From: Pseudomonas sediminis
GTDB taxonomy: Bacteria; Pseudomonadota; Gammaproteobacteria; Pseudomonadales; Pseudomonadaceae
Direction: 5' to 3'
Length of the DNA: 64,000 nt
Assembly: GCF_002741105.1 (NCBI RefSeq)
Contig: NZ_NIQU01000001.1
Location: 186,001-250,000, forward strand
The position numbers were made by a program, and so were the translations under genes. Below, piece by piece: positions 35,314 through 44,693 of the stretch (its first letter is position 1; every line of letters starts with the position of its first letter). The notes below the pieces were generated by a model that did not search any database, was not told where the DNA came from, and worked only from the letters and a program-made list of their open reading frames with translations.

Positions 35314-35715
35314 ATGCTGCGTTACATCCTCCCCGCTCTCGCGTTCAGCCTGATGCTTCCCACTGCCCAGGCAGCCTCGTTGAAGGAGATGGAACTGACT
35401 CGCACCCTGGAGCAAGTCGCCCGACAGAGCAGCGAGGGCACGCCGCGGGCGATCAACGAGGACATTCTCGATCAGGGCTATACCGTGGAAGGGCACACGC
35501 TGATCAACCATCTCAGCGTGCGTGAAGCGCATGCGGCGCAGATGCGCGGCAACCCCGACACCGTGCGCGCTCAGTTGGCCGCCAGCGTCTGCCGCAATCC
35601 CGGCTATCGCAACCTGTTGGCCCAGGGGGCACAACTGCGCTACCAGTTCAGCGAATACCGCAACAACCGTCCGGTGACCGTCGAAGTGTTCGACAAGAGC
35701 GACTGCGGCCTCTGA
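35314..35715 (+). CDS. PA3611-type quorum-sensing-regulated virulence factor family protein
   Basis: 133 residues with a signal peptide (AFSLMLPTAQAASL). The mature domain of about 110 residues contains LINHLSVREAHAAQMRGNP and two cysteines (C92 in SVCRNPGYR and C131 in SDCGL) that could bond. It matches the family named after P. aeruginosa PA3611; the virulence label comes from that species and says little here. AGGAGTCAC precedes the ATG. It faces a small RHH-like gene 13 bases away. Confidence 0.8.
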   Translation: MLRYILPALAFSLMLPTAQAASLKEMELTRTLEQVARQSSEGTPRAINEDILDQGYTVEGHTLINHLSVREAHAAQMRGNPDTVRAQLAASVCRNPGYRNLLAQGAQLRYQFSEYRNNRPVTVEVFDKSDCGL

Positions 35716-35728
35716 CCCGGGGCTGACA

Positions 35729-35923
35729 TCAGTTTCTTTCCGCTCGGCGCTGCGCGTCATCGGCGCGCAGCTCGGCGAGCAAAGCCTCCATATAACGCGA
35801 GCGCCGTACGCCGCCCTCAAGGCGACGCATGCACTCATCCTCCAGACTCAACTGGTTGGTTCGTGCAGCTTGTTGCAGCATGCGATAGAGGTCTGTTTCG
35901 ATCTCCAGAATCAGCTTGGGCAT
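35729..35923 (-). CDS. Small ribbon-helix-helix-like protein
   Basis: 64 residues: MPKLILEIETDLYRML is a short strand followed by helix, and LSLEDECMRRLEGGVRRSRY a second helix. This is the pattern of FitA/Arc-type DNA-binding proteins and antitoxins. A strong GGGAGGGG lies before the ATG at 35923, so I prefer this over the longer frame from 35983. No PIN-type or RelE-type toxin lies beside it, so it is not part of an evident toxin-antitoxin pair. Confidence 0.7.
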   Translation of the reverse strand: MPKLILEIETDLYRMLQQAARTNQLSLEDECMRRLEGGVRRSRYMEALLAELRADDAQRRAERN

Positions 35924-36292
35924 ACCTGCCCCTCCCTTCCTATTAACCACACAGCAGACTCGACCTGGCTGGTGAGGTTCCACCAGCCCGTCGGGGCCAC
36001 TTGTTTTTCGCCCACCAGTCTTGAGCGAAGCACCTCAGCAGCAGTTGATGAGCGATTGATGCATAACACTGAGCCCAGCGCCATGGCTGCGCTGCAGCGA
36101 TCACAGCACTAAACACAGCCTGCTCTGTACAAGTAAATCAGAAGCCTGACCCGAGCTTGTGCGCTCAGACAAACGGCAGGGCATAGGCCAACTATGCTGA
36201 GAAAACCGCCCCGCAGGCTGGCTGACCTGCATCAAGGCCAGCAACGGACAAAAACGACAGACTCGCCTCATCATCACGACGAGGATAGAACA
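35924..36292. other. Non-coding stretch between the RHH-like gene and the beta-CASP RNase
   Basis: I see no gene, RNA gene or repeat here beyond the two promoters expected for the divergent flanking genes. The frame of the RNase gene is open back to 36194, but without a ribosome site until GAGGATAG before 36293. Confidence 0.4.
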
Positions 36293-37696
36293 ATGGCCCT
36301 GCTCACCTTCATCGGCGCGATCCAGCATGTCACGGGCTCCTGCTACCTGATAGAAAGTCGCGATGGCGCCAAGGTGCTGCTCGAATGCGGCATGCACCAG
36401 GGACGCCGCCAGGAAGAGGATCTGAACCGCAGTGCATTTCCTTTCGACCCGCGCAGCCTGGATGCGGTGGTGATCTCCCACGCCCACCTCGATCACAGCG
36501 GGCTGCTGCCGCGCCTGGTCGCCGAAGGTTATCGAGGCCCGATCCACGCCACCGAAGCCAGCTGCGAACTACTCGAACTGATGCTGCTGGATTCGGCCTT
36601 CCTGCAGGAGAAGGACGCCGAATGGGAAAACCGCTGGCGCGCACGCCAGGGCAAGGCAGCAATCAAACCGCTCTACACCATTGCCCATACCGAGCAGGCG
36701 CTCAGCCAGCGCCGCGCGCATGCCTACGGCGAAGCGGTCGAGGTTGCCAAGGGCGTGCAGGTAACCTTCCACAATGCCGGCCACATCCTCGGCTCGGCCA
36801 TCGTCGAGATGCAGGTAGAGGATCACCACCTGCACCGCCATCTGGTGTTCTCCGGCGACCTGGGCAATACCTGCTCTCCGCTGATGCAGGCACCGACCCA
36901 ACTGAATCAGGCGGACGTGTTGCTGATGGAGTCGACCTACGGCGACCGCAATCACCGACCCAGCGACGAGACCCTGGAAGAGCTGGCCGACATCCTGCAG
37001 CAAGCCCATAGCGAGGGCGGCAATGTACTGATCCCCTCCTTCGCCGTTGGCCGCACCCAGGACCTGATCTATTACCTCGGCCGCTTTTATCAGGAAGGCC
37101 GTCTGCCACAGCAGGCCGTGTTCCTCGACAGCCCCATGGCGATCCGCGCCAACGCCATCTACAGCCGCTTTCATGACCAGTTCGCGGCTACCGATCGCGC
37201 GGCGCTGGCAGCCAAGGGTGTCAAGCGAGTCGAGGACTGGCTGCCAATGTTGCGCTGCACGCCGACGGCCGAAGAGTCGATGGCGATCAACCGGATCAAG
37301 AGCGGCGCGATCATCATCGCCGGTGCCGGCATGTGCAATGGCGGGCGTATCGTTCATCACTTCAAGCACAACCTCTGGCGCGAGAACTGCCATCTGGTGT
37401 TCCCCGGCTTCCAGGCCAAGGGCACGCTAGGCCGTTTGATCGTCGACGGCGCCGAAACCGTCAAGGTGCTGCACCAGCGCATCGCGGTGAAAGCCAAGGT
37501 GCATACTCTGGGCGGCTTCTCCGCCCATGCCGGGCAATCGCAGTTGCTCGACTGGGCCAGCCAGTTCGAGCATCACCCCGAGCTGTATCTCGTGCATGGC
37601 GAGCTGGAGAAGATGCAGGCCCTGCAAGCCACTCTGCGCGAACGCCTCAACTGGATCGCCAACATTCCCGAACCGGGTGAACAGATCGCCCTGTAA
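36293..37696 (+). CDS. Metallo-beta-lactamase/beta-CASP ribonuclease-type protein
   Basis: 467 residues. The metallo-beta-lactamase core has the zinc motif SHAHLDHSG at about 62-70 and SGDLGN at about 188-193. The beta-CASP insertion follows, then the RNA-specificity loop region GAGMCNGGRIVHHFKHN and LGGFSAHAGQSQL near the C-terminus. This architecture is that of RNA-processing exonucleases and YSH1-like enzymes. GAGGATAGAACA precedes the ATG at 36293. An inverted-repeat element follows immediately. Confidence 0.88.
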   Translation: MALLTFIGAIQHVTGSCYLIESRDGAKVLLECGMHQGRRQEEDLNRSAFPFDPRSLDAVVISHAHLDHSGLLPRLVAEGYRGPIHATEASCELLELMLLDSAFLQEKDAEWENRWRARQGKAAIKPLYTIAHTEQALSQRRAHAYGEAVEVAKGVQVTFHNAGHILGSAIVEMQVEDHHLHRHLVFSGDLGNTCSPLMQAPTQLNQADVLLMESTYGDRNHRPSDETLEELADILQQAHSEGGNVLIPSFAVGRTQDLIYYLGRFYQEGRLPQQAVFLDSPMAIRANAIYSRFHDQFAATDRAALAAKGVKRVEDWLPMLRCTPTAEESMAINRIKSGAIIIAGAGMCNGGRIVHHFKHNLWRENCHLVFPGFQAKGTLGRLIVDGAETVKVLHQRIAVKAKVHTLGGFSAHAGQSQLLDWASQFEHHPELYLVHGELEKMQALQATLRERLNWIANIPEPGEQIAL

Positions 37697-37703
37697 CCGG
37701 TGC

Positions 37704-37893
37704 TTAGAACCCGTTCACGATCTCGCGAGCTAGAGCACTGCAACACCGATGGCGGCCCCGCAAAAATAGACGAGGAACGGTCGGAGTCGCGTGCGACTTT
37801 ACGAGTTGTAAATGAGCATTTGACCGGGCTGGCGTTCCAGCCAGTTTTTAACGCCGCAGGGCCGACGCGCAGCAGATCGTGAACAAGTTCTTA
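37704..37893. mobile_element. MITE-like non-coding element with 20-bp terminal inverted repeats
   Basis: TTAGAACCCGTTCACGATCT at the left end and AGATCGTGAACAAGTTCTTA at the right end match in 17 of 20 positions as inverted repeats. The 190-base element codes for nothing convincing. Internal blocks recur in degenerate form at 30709-30811. The ends resemble those of a transposase-mobilised miniature element; no transposase gene is in the window. Confidence 0.6.
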
Positions 37894-38014
37894 CGAAAAG
37901 GTGGCAACGAAACGGCAGACTGCCTGTGGCAAGCTGCTCAACACTCCATAATCAAGGAACCGGCCAAAGCGAGAGGCTAATCGCCCCTCACAGGCCAAGA
38001 AGAGGAGAGTTTCC

Positions 38015-39088
38015 ATGCCCTTTGAACCGGACGACTATCTGTCGCGCCATGTGCAAACCAGCGAGGTCGACCTGAGCAGCAAGGTGGAAGAGCTGGTCGC
38101 TCTGGCAACCCCGAGCAACAGCCCCAACCTGTCGCTGTACCGCGAGATGCTCACCACGGTGATCCATATGGCCCAGGCGGATCGGAACCGCTGGGACGCC
38201 AAGATCATGATGCAGACCCTGCGCGAGATGGAACATGCCTTCGGCGTGCTGGAACAACTGAAACGGCGGCGCAAGGTCACGGTATTCGGCTCGGCACGAA
38301 CGCCACCCGATCATCCCCTGTACAGGCAGGCTCGCGAGCTCGGCGCATTACTGGCACACCGCGATCTGATGGTGGTCACCGGTGCCGGTGGCGGCATCAT
38401 GGCCGCCGCTCATGAGGGCGCCGGCGCGGAAAGTAGCCTGGGCTTCAATATCACCCTGCCCTTCGAACAAACCGCCAACGCGACCATGCGTGGTAGCCAT
38501 CACCTGCTGTCGTTCCACTTCTTCTTTCTGCGCAAGCTGTTCTTCGTCAAGGAGGCCGATGGCCTGGTGCTGTGCCCCGGCGGTTTCGGCACCCTCGACG
38601 AAGCGTTGGAAGTGCTCACCCTGATCCAGACCGGCAAGAGCCCGCTGGTGCCCGTGGTACTGCTCGACCAACCGGGCGGTAGCTACTGGGAAGATGCACT
38701 GGGCTTCATCCGTCGCCAGCTTGGCGATAACGGCTACATCCTGCCCACCGATCTCAACCTGATGCACCTGGTCTACAGCGCCGAAGAAGCGGTGGACGAA
38801 ATCGCCCGCTTCTACCGCAACTTCCACTCGACCCGATGGCTCAAGGATCGCTTCGTGATTCGCCTCAATCATCCGCTCAACGAGGCGGCTCTTGCCAAGC
38901 TGGACAGCGACTTCGCCAGCCTGTGCAAGGAAGGCGGCTTTACCCAGCAACCCTACTGCGAGCAGGAACGCGACGAGCCGGAACTGTGCGATCTGACCCG
39001 CCTCGCCTTTGCCTTCAACGGCCGCGACTACGGCCGCCTGCGCGCGCTGCTCAATGTGGTCAATGAACCGGATAACTGGGCGAGCTGA
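38015..39088 (+). CDS. LOG-family (TIGR00730/YgdH-like) Rossmann-fold protein
   Basis: 357 residues. The lysine decarboxylase-like LOG domain spans about 85-290 and includes VFGSARTPPDHPLY, VTGAGGGIMAAAHEGA and the hallmark P188-GGFGTLDE. LOG enzymes cleave nucleotide monophosphates to free base and ribose phosphate; cytokinin-type products are one known case. Extra segments of about 80 residues at the N-terminus and 60 at the C-terminus make it longer than the minimal family. AAGAGGAGAG precedes the ATG. A terminator follows. Confidence 0.85.
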   Translation: MPFEPDDYLSRHVQTSEVDLSSKVEELVALATPSNSPNLSLYREMLTTVIHMAQADRNRWDAKIMMQTLREMEHAFGVLEQLKRRRKVTVFGSARTPPDHPLYRQARELGALLAHRDLMVVTGAGGGIMAAAHEGAGAESSLGFNITLPFEQTANATMRGSHHLLSFHFFFLRKLFFVKEADGLVLCPGGFGTLDEALEVLTLIQTGKSPLVPVVLLDQPGGSYWEDALGFIRRQLGDNGYILPTDLNLMHLVYSAEEAVDEIARFYRNFHSTRWLKDRFVIRLNHPLNEAALAKLDSDFASLCKEGGFTQQPYCEQERDEPELCDLTRLAFAFNGRDYGRLRALLNVVNEPDNWAS

Positions 39089-39105
39089 CTCGAACCCTGA
39101 AAAGC

Positions 39106-39136
39106 AAAAAGCCCGGCGTGTGCCGGGCTTCTTTTG
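39106..39136. terminator. Bidirectional terminator between the LOG gene and nadA
   Basis: AAAAAGCCCGGC and GCCGGGCTTCTTTT flank a short loop, with A and T runs on opposite sides. It serves both convergent genes. Confidence 0.85.
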
Positions 39137-39149
39137 TACTACATGCTGA

Positions 39150-40208
39150 TCAGGCGTTGCCCGCGACGTTCATTCGCGCAGCCTGGGTGAAATCCAGCAT
39201 ACGCTTGAGCGGTTTGATCGCCTTGGGGATCAGCGCCGGATCAACATGAATCTCGCCAGAGCCCTGACGCAAGCCGGTCAGTACGCGCTCCAGGGTGTTC
39301 ATCGCCATCCACGGGCAGTGCGCGCAACTGCGGCAGGCGGCACCGTTACCGGCAGTGGGTGCTTCGATAAAGGTCTTGTCCGGGCACAGCTGCTGCATCT
39401 TGTAGAAGATGCCGCGGTCGGTGGCGACGATGAAGGTCGAGTTCGGCAGGGTCTGCGCCGCCTTGATCAACTGGCTGGTGGAACCCACGGCATCGGCCAG
39501 CTCCACCACGTTCTGCGGCGACTCCGGGTGCACCAGGATGGCGGCGCCCGGATACAGGGCTTTCATGTCCAACAGCTGCTTGGACTTGAACTCCTCGTGC
39601 ACGATGCAGGCGCCGTCCCACAGCAGCATGTCGGCACCGGTCTCGCGCTGGATGTAGTTGCCCAAGTGTTTGTCCGGTGCCCAGATGATGGTCTCGCCGT
39701 TGTCCATCAGGCTCTCGACGATCTCCAGCGCGCAGCTGGACGTCACCACCCAGTCGGCGCGCGCCTTCACGGCGGCCGAGGTGTTGGCGTAAACCACCAC
39801 GGTGCGCTCCGGGTGTTGGTCGCAGAAGGCCGAAAATTCGTCCACCGGGCAACCCAGGTCGAGCGAGCAGGTCGCCTCCAGGGTCGGCATCAACACGCGC
39901 TTTTCCGGGTTGAGGATCTTCGCCGTTTCGCCCATGAATTTAACCCCGGCCACCACGACGGTCTGCGCCGGGTGCTGATTGCCGAAGCGGGCCATTTCCA
40001 GAGAGTCGGAAACGCAGCCACCGGTTTCCTCAGCCAGCGCCTGGATGACCGGATCGCAGTAATAGTGCGCCACCAGCACCGCATTCTGCTTCTTCAGCTC
40101 GGCGGCGATTTCACGGCGATAGAAAGCTTCCTCCTCGGCAGTTAGCGGTTTGGGCTGCTTTGCATCGAGGTGGGCTTGAACCAGAAGGCGTTCGGAAATC
40201 TGCGTCAT
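39150..40208 (-). CDS. nadA: Quinolinate synthase A
   Basis: NadA condenses iminoaspartate with dihydroxyacetone phosphate to quinolinate in NAD synthesis, using a [4Fe-4S] cluster. The protein has 352 residues, the pseudomonad length. [15 protein letters not shown] appears early; cluster-ligand candidates are in [17 protein letters not shown] and [11 protein letters not shown] start at 40208 ([10 protein letters not shown]); the frame opens through the neighbouring tRNA gene, which cannot be coding. The tRNA-Lys terminator lies upstream. Confidence 0.95.
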   Translation of the reverse strand: MTQISERLLVQAHLDAKQPKPLTAEEEAFYRREIAAELKKQNAVLVAHYYCDPVIQALAEETGGCVSDSLEMARFGNQHPAQTVVVAGVKFMGETAKILNPEKRVLMPTLEATCSLDLGCPVDEFSAFCDQHPERTVVVYANTSAAVKARADWVVTSSCALEIVESLMDNGETIIWAPDKHLGNYIQRETGADMLLWDGACIVHEEFKSKQLLDMKALYPGAAILVHPESPQNVVELADAVGSTSQLIKAAQTLPNSTFIVATDRGIFYKMQQLCPDKTFIEAPTAGNGAACRSCAHCPWMAMNTLERVLTGLRQGSGEIHVDPALIPKAIKPLKRMLDFTQAARMNVAGNA

Positions 40209-40309
40209 ATCATCGAACCTGCGGCGCTCTTGAGCGAGCTGCGAGTATACCCCCTGGCTGACCATCGCCACAGGCAGGGCAACATCGGCCAGAGGGCTTT
40301 TCCGAGAGC

Positions 40310-40341
40310 AAAAAAAAGCCAGTCTCACGACTGGCTTTTGC
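40310..40341 (-). terminator. Terminator after tRNA-Lys
   Basis: On the minus strand AAAAGCCAGTCGTGAGACTGGCTTTTTTT forms an AGCCAGTC/GACTGGCT stem with a T tract. It lies five bases past the tRNA 3' end. Confidence 0.85.
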
Positions 40342-40345
40342 GATC

Positions 40346-40421
40346 TGGTGGGTCGTGTAGGATTCGAACCTACGACCAATTGGTTAAAAGCCAACTGCTC
40401 TACCAACTGAGCTAACGACCC
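40346..40421 (-). tRNA. tRNA-Lys (anticodon TTT)
   Basis: A 76-base cloverleaf on the minus strand begins GGGTCGTTAGCTCAG. It has the anticodon loop CTTTTAA, the T-arm GGTTCGAATCC and an encoded CCA. A terminator follows. I recall the same gene beside queC in PAO1. Confidence 0.97.
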
Positions 40422-40479
40422 AACGCGAGGCGCATGATACTGATTTAATTCAGGAAATCAACACTTCGCGAAAACTTTT

Positions 40480-41154
40480 TCACACATAGCGCGTAGCGTC
40501 AGGCACGCCGGCTGCGGTGAAACCGGCTGCACGCAGGCGACAGCTGTCGCACTTGCCACAGGCGCGGCCGTCATCATCGGCCTGGTAGCAAGAGACCGTG
40601 AGTGCGTAATCCACGCCCAGGCGCATACCGGCGTGGATGATCTCGCCCTTGCTCATCTGCTGCAGCGGTGCGCGAATGACAAAGCCCTGCCCCTCCACAC
40701 CCGCCTTGGTCGCCAGGTTGGCCATACGCTCGAAGGCGTCGACGAACTCGGGGCGGCAATCCGGGTAGCCCGAGTAATCCACCGCGTTGACGCCAATGAA
40801 GATATCGCGCGCCTCAAGCACCTCGGCCCAGCCCAACGCCAGCGCCAGGAACACCGTGTTGCGTGCTGGCACGTAGGTGGCGGGTATACCTTCAGTGGGC
40901 GATTCGGGCACGGCGATGCTGCTATCGGTCAACGCCGAACCGCCGATGCCGTTGAGGTTCAGGCCGATCACCTTGTGCTCTACCACACCCAGCTGCCGCG
41001 CCACGCGCTCGGCGGCCTGCAACTCGGCACGATGGCGCTGCCCGTAATCGAAACTCATGCTGTAGCAGCTGTAGCCTTCGGCCTTGGCCATGGCGACCAC
41101 GGTGGCCGAGTCCAGGCCACCGGAAAGGAGGATGACCGCTTTCTTGTCGTTCAT
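40480..41154 (-). CDS. queC: 7-Cyano-7-deazaguanine synthase
   Basis: QueC uses ATP and ammonia to turn 7-carboxy-7-deazaguanine into preQ0 for queuosine. It has 224 residues, with the P-loop SGGLDS at 11-16. The zinc-binding cysteines are C189, C199, C202 and C205 ([17 protein letters not shown]). It starts two bases after queE stops, so the two are one operon with consecutive reactions. Confidence 0.96.
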   Translation of the reverse strand: MNDKKAVILLSGGLDSATVVAMAKAEGYSCYSMSFDYGQRHRAELQAAERVARQLGVVEHKVIGLNLNGIGGSALTDSSIAVPESPTEGIPATYVPARNTVFLALALGWAEVLEARDIFIGVNAVDYSGYPDCRPEFVDAFERMANLATKAGVEGQGFVIRAPLQQMSKGEIIHAGMRLGVDYALTVSCYQADDDGRACGKCDSCRLRAAGFTAAGVPDATRYV

Positions 41155-41156
41155 AT

Positions 41157-41804
41157 TCAGTGTCCCGGCTCGTCGTTCCAGAGAATCTTGTGCAGCTGCA
41201 GTTGCAGGCGTACTGGCAGGTTATCGGTCACGATCCAGTCGGCCAGTGCACGTGCATCGACCTGTTTGTGACTGGGTGAGAACAGCACCTCGCCGGCACG
41301 CGCGGCCAGGTCATATTCGATCAGTTTGGATACTGCCCAGTCGTAGTCTTCACGCGAGCAGATGACGAACTTGACCTGATCGTTGCGCGTCAGCCACTGG
41401 ATGTTCTCGTAGCGATTGCGCGGCATTTCGGCAGAGCCCGGGGTCTTCAGGTCGAGCACCTTGCTGACGCGCGGATCGACTGCCGATACATCGAGCGCGC
41501 CACTGGTTTCCAGTGATACCTCGTAACCGGCATTGCACAGATGCGTGAGCAAGGGGATGCAGTTCGGCTGGGCCAGCGGCTCGCCGCCGGTCACGCAGAC
41601 GTAGCGCGGCCGATAGGCAGCCACTTGGTCGAGGATACTGCCCAGGGTGACGATCTCGCCGCCACTGAAGGCGTAGGCGGTGTCACAGTACTGACAGCGC
41701 AGGGGGCAGCCGGTCAGGCGCACGAATACCGTCGGCAAGCCGGCGGTACGCGTTTCCCCCTGCAACGAGTAGAAAATCTCGGTGATGCGCAGGGTTTCTT
41801 GCAT
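41157..41804 (-). CDS. queE: 7-Carboxy-7-deazaguanine synthase
   Basis: QueE is a radical S-adenosylmethionine enzyme that contracts tetrahydropterin to 7-carboxy-7-deazaguanine. The protein has 215 residues. The cluster cysteines C33-x3-C37-x2-C40 lie in [10 protein letters not shown] and the SAM-binding VTGGEPLAQ follows. I start at 41804 ([11 protein letters not shown]); the frame opens much earlier but that region reads as cysteine- and arginine-rich non-coding sequence. It lies downstream of the Tol-Pal genes after a terminator. Confidence 0.95.
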   Translation of the reverse strand: MQETLRITEIFYSLQGETRTAGLPTVFVRLTGCPLRCQYCDTAYAFSGGEIVTLGSILDQVAAYRPRYVCVTGGEPLAQPNCIPLLTHLCNAGYEVSLETSGALDVSAVDPRVSKVLDLKTPGSAEMPRNRYENIQWLTRNDQVKFVICSREDYDWAVSKLIEYDLAARAGEVLFSPSHKQVDARALADWIVTDNLPVRLQLQLHKILWNDEPGH

Positions 41805-41974
41805 GGTAGCCACGGGCGTGATGACGAAACAGGCCATCCGCCTCCGTTGCGTGAAAGACAGGAACGCCGGCGTCGACCGACATTCGACAAGGCATGGCGA
41901 CAAGGACATCAGCCGAGCTGAAACCCCGCCTCGCATGCGAGCGCGCATTCTAATGGATCACGCGACGCCAGATA

Positions 41975-42001
41975 AGAAAAACCCGCGACATGCGCGGGTT
42001 C
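41975..42001 (-). terminator. Terminator after cpoB
   Basis: On the minus strand AACCCGCGCA and TGTCGCGGGTT pair and are followed by TTTCTTA. It closes the Tol-Pal operon. Confidence 0.8.
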
Positions 42002-42017
42002 ATTCATCGAGTTCGGC

Positions 42018-42830
42018 TTACAGCCTTTGCAGATCGCGCTGAGCCAGCTGGGCGGCCGAGCTACCCGGGTACTGCGCGATGACTTGCTGAAGAATGCCAC
42101 GAGCCTTGTCGTTGTGACCCAGGCGACGCTCGACATCGGCCAGCTTGAACAGTGAATCCGGCACCTTGGCGTGGCTCGGATAAGCCTGGCTGACCTTGGC
42201 AAAGGCTTGACCAGCTGCCTGCAAGTCACCCTTGGCCAGATTCACCTCACCCAACCAGTACTGGGCGTTACCCGCATATTGGCTGCTGGGATAACGGTTG
42301 AGAAAGGCGCCAAACGCCTGCGACGCCTTGTCGAAATCCTTGGCCTTGATCAGGTCGAAGGCGGCGTCGTAATAGAGTTTTTCCTTGGCCGGATCACCCG
42401 GCTCGGCGCTGGCCTGCTGCTGTGCGGCAGGTGGCGTCGGGGTGCCATTGGCGTTTACCACGCCATCGGCTGAATTCTGTGCAGGAGCTCCACCGGCAGC
42501 AGCACCGGAAGAAATGCGTTGATCCAGATCCTGGTAACGCTCCAGGCCTTCCTGCTTGAGGCGCTGGATTTCATTCTGCTGCTCTTCGACCATGCCCCGC
42601 AGTTGCGCAATTTCCTGCTGCATCTGCTCGAGTTGGTTGAACAGCATACCCTGCGCAGAAGCGGGTGCTTGCGCACCCGCTCCGGCGGAGGAGCCGGCCG
42701 TACCATAACCCGCCGGTGGATAGCTGCTGCCCTGTTGCATGGAGCTGCTTTCCAGTACGGGAACCTCCGCCATCGCCGCGAGCGGCAAGGCGAGTGTCAG
42801 AAGGGTCAGGATACGGCGGCAATCTCGCAT
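42018..42830 (-). CDS. cpoB: Cell division coordinator CpoB (YbgF)
   Basis: CpoB is periplasmic and links Tol-Pal constriction with peptidoglycan synthesis. The protein has 270 residues: a signal peptide (LLTLALPLAAMAEVP), a coiled-coil trimerisation region at about 58-100 (LEQMQQEIAQLRGMVEEQQN), a proline/alanine linker, then TPR repeats at about 150-268 (YYDAAFDLIKAKDFDKASQA, QYWLGEVNLAKGDLQAA). It begins seven bases after pal ends. Confidence 0.94.
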   Translation of the reverse strand: MRDCRRILTLLTLALPLAAMAEVPVLESSSMQQGSSYPPAGYGTAGSSAGAGAQAPASAQGMLFNQLEQMQQEIAQLRGMVEEQQNEIQRLKQEGLERYQDLDQRISSGAAAGGAPAQNSADGVVNANGTPTPPAAQQQASAEPGDPAKEKLYYDAAFDLIKAKDFDKASQAFGAFLNRYPSSQYAGNAQYWLGEVNLAKGDLQAAGQAFAKVSQAYPSHAKVPDSLFKLADVERRLGHNDKARGILQQVIAQYPGSSAAQLAQRDLQRL

Positions 42831-42836
42831 GGCAGC

Positions 42837-43334
42837 TTACTTACGCAGCTCTACGCGACGGTTCTGAGCCCAGGACTGCTCGTCGTTGCCAGTGGCAACC
42901 GGACGCTCTTCGCCGTAGGAAACCAGTTCCAGCTGAGCCGGGGAAACGCCCTGCAGAACCAGGTAGCGTTGAACGGCCTTGGCACGACGCTCGCCCAGAG
43001 CCATGTTGTACTCACGGGTACCGCGCTCGTCAGCGTGGCCTTCCAGAACGACGCGAGCGCCATTGCCTTTCAGGTCCTTGGCGTGTACGTCCAGAGCGCG
43101 CATGGCTTCGGCTTTCAGGTCGGAGCTGTCGTACTCGAAGTAGAAGGTGGTGATAGCGCGCAGAGCAGCTTCTTCGCTCAGGCTGCCATCAACAGCGCCA
43201 GTGTTGGCACCGTAGCCAGCGTTCGGGTCAACAGCGCCTTCGCCAGCAGCGTCGCCGCCTTTGGAGGAGCAGCCTACAGCAACGGCGAGAGCCAGGGACA
43301 GTGCAGCGAACTTACCGAATTTCAGCATTTCCAT
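42837..43334 (-). CDS. pal: Peptidoglycan-associated lipoprotein (OprL)
   Basis: Pal is an outer-membrane lipoprotein that binds peptidoglycan and TolB. The protein has 165 residues: a signal ending VAVGC (C22), then an OmpA-like domain at about 60-165 with [16 protein letters not shown] and [14 protein letters not shown] start at the second ATG, 43334 (MEMLKFGKF), the known OprL beginning. An extra ATG lies one codon before, and AGGAGTTAT is close to both. Confidence 0.96.
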   Translation of the reverse strand: MEMLKFGKFAALSLALAVAVGCSSKGGDAAGEGAVDPNAGYGANTGAVDGSLSEEAALRAITTFYFEYDSSDLKAEAMRALDVHAKDLKGNGARVVLEGHADERGTREYNMALGERRAKAVQRYLVLQGVSPAQLELVSYGEERPVATGNDEQSWAQNRRVELRK

Positions 43335-43389
43335 CATATAACTCCTAATGAACCCCAGTTGTGTTAAGCAAAAAAGGTGTAGCGCCGCA

Positions 43390-44688
43390 TCAGTTCAGGT
43401 AAGGGGACCAAGAAGGCTCTCGAACTTCGCCTTGAGCGGTAGGAAGAGGGAGCCTCACGCGTCCATTGGTGGACGCCAACATCAAGACTCCCCGGCCCTG
43501 CTGGCGGGTGGCGTAGATTAGCATGGTGCCATTGGGCGCAACAGTGGGCGACTCATCCAAACTTGTGTCTGAAAGTATGCGCAAACGGTTGGTTTCCAGG
43601 TCCTGTGCAGCCACTTTGAACACGGTGAAGCCGTCCTGACGATGAATCATCACCAGGGTCTTCTCATCAGCCGACAATTTCGGGTTGGCGTTGTAGTTAC
43701 CCACGAAGGTCACACGCTCCACTGCCCCGCTATTGATATTGGTCTTATAGATCTGCGGACGACCCGCACGATCCGAAGTGAAGTAAAGGGTCTGACCGTC
43801 CTTACCCCAGAAGGGTTCGGTATCGATGGCGTAATGGTTGGTAATGCGGCGCATCTGCCGGCTGCCCATATCCATCACGTAGATTTCCGGGTTGCCATCG
43901 CGCGACAGCACGAAGGCCAGGCGGTTGCCGTCTGGCGACCACGCCGGCGCACCGTTGAGGCCTTCGAAGTTAGTGATCTGCTCACGACGCCCGGTGTCGA
44001 TGTGCTGTACGAAGATGCGCGGGCGACGCTGCTCGAACGAGACGTAAGCGATACGGCGGCCATCCGGCGCGAACGACGGCGACAGGATCGGCTCGCGCGA
44101 TTGCAGCAGGGTTACCGCACGGGCACCGTCGTAGTCGGAGCGCTGCAGGGTGTAACGGGTGTTGTTGGTGCCCATGCGCTCGGCAGTGACGTACAGCAGG
44201 CGCGTGGAGAATGCTCCCTTGACGCCGGTGAGCTTCTCGAACGACTGGTCGGCGATATGGTGAGCCATGTCGCGCAGCTGGTCGGTACCACCACCGACAT
44301 TTCCGGTCATGACCTGCTGCTCGGTGTTGACGTTGAACAGCGCGTACTGAATCTGCAACCGGCCGCCGTTGGGCACGATGTTACCGACCAGCACGTACTG
44401 GGCACCCAGTGCTTTCCAGTCACGGTAAATGACTTCGCTGGCCTGGGTAGGCAAGCTGATCATGTTCTGCCGCGGGATGGGCTCGAAGTAGCCGGAGTTG
44501 CGCAGGTCGTTGCCGATGATCTGCGACATGTCCTCGGGCAGCACCGAACCACCCTGCCAGCCGAACGGCACGACGGCAATCGGGGTGGCACGGTCAGCGC
44601 CTTGGGAAATCACCAGCGGATCGGCCGCCTGGACACTACCGACCAGCATGACCAGCCCCAGCAGGGCGATACGAATCAGGGTATTCAC
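43390..44688 (-). CDS. tolB: Tol-Pal translocation protein TolB
   Basis: TolB is a periplasmic six-bladed beta-propeller that contacts Pal and TolA. Starting with GTG at 44688 it has 432 residues, a signal peptide ([20 protein letters not shown]), an N-terminal domain, and repeats such as [23 protein letters not shown] and SWSPYLN. The frame also opens with TTG at 44697, but GGAGG is then only one base away; the GTG has normal spacing. It follows tolA directly. Confidence 0.95.
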   Translation of the reverse strand: MNTLIRIALLGLVMLVGSVQAADPLVISQGADRATPIAVVPFGWQGGSVLPEDMSQIIGNDLRNSGYFEPIPRQNMISLPTQASEVIYRDWKALGAQYVLVGNIVPNGGRLQIQYALFNVNTEQQVMTGNVGGGTDQLRDMAHHIADQSFEKLTGVKGAFSTRLLYVTAERMGTNNTRYTLQRSDYDGARAVTLLQSREPILSPSFAPDGRRIAYVSFEQRRPRIFVQHIDTGRREQITNFEGLNGAPAWSPDGNRLAFVLSRDGNPEIYVMDMGSRQMRRITNHYAIDTEPFWGKDGQTLYFTSDRAGRPQIYKTNINSGAVERVTFVGNYNANPKLSADEKTLVMIHRQDGFTVFKVAAQDLETNRLRILSDTSLDESPTVAPNGTMLIYATRQQGRGVLMLASTNGRVRLPLPTAQGEVREPSWSPYLN

Positions 44689-44693
44689 AGAGC

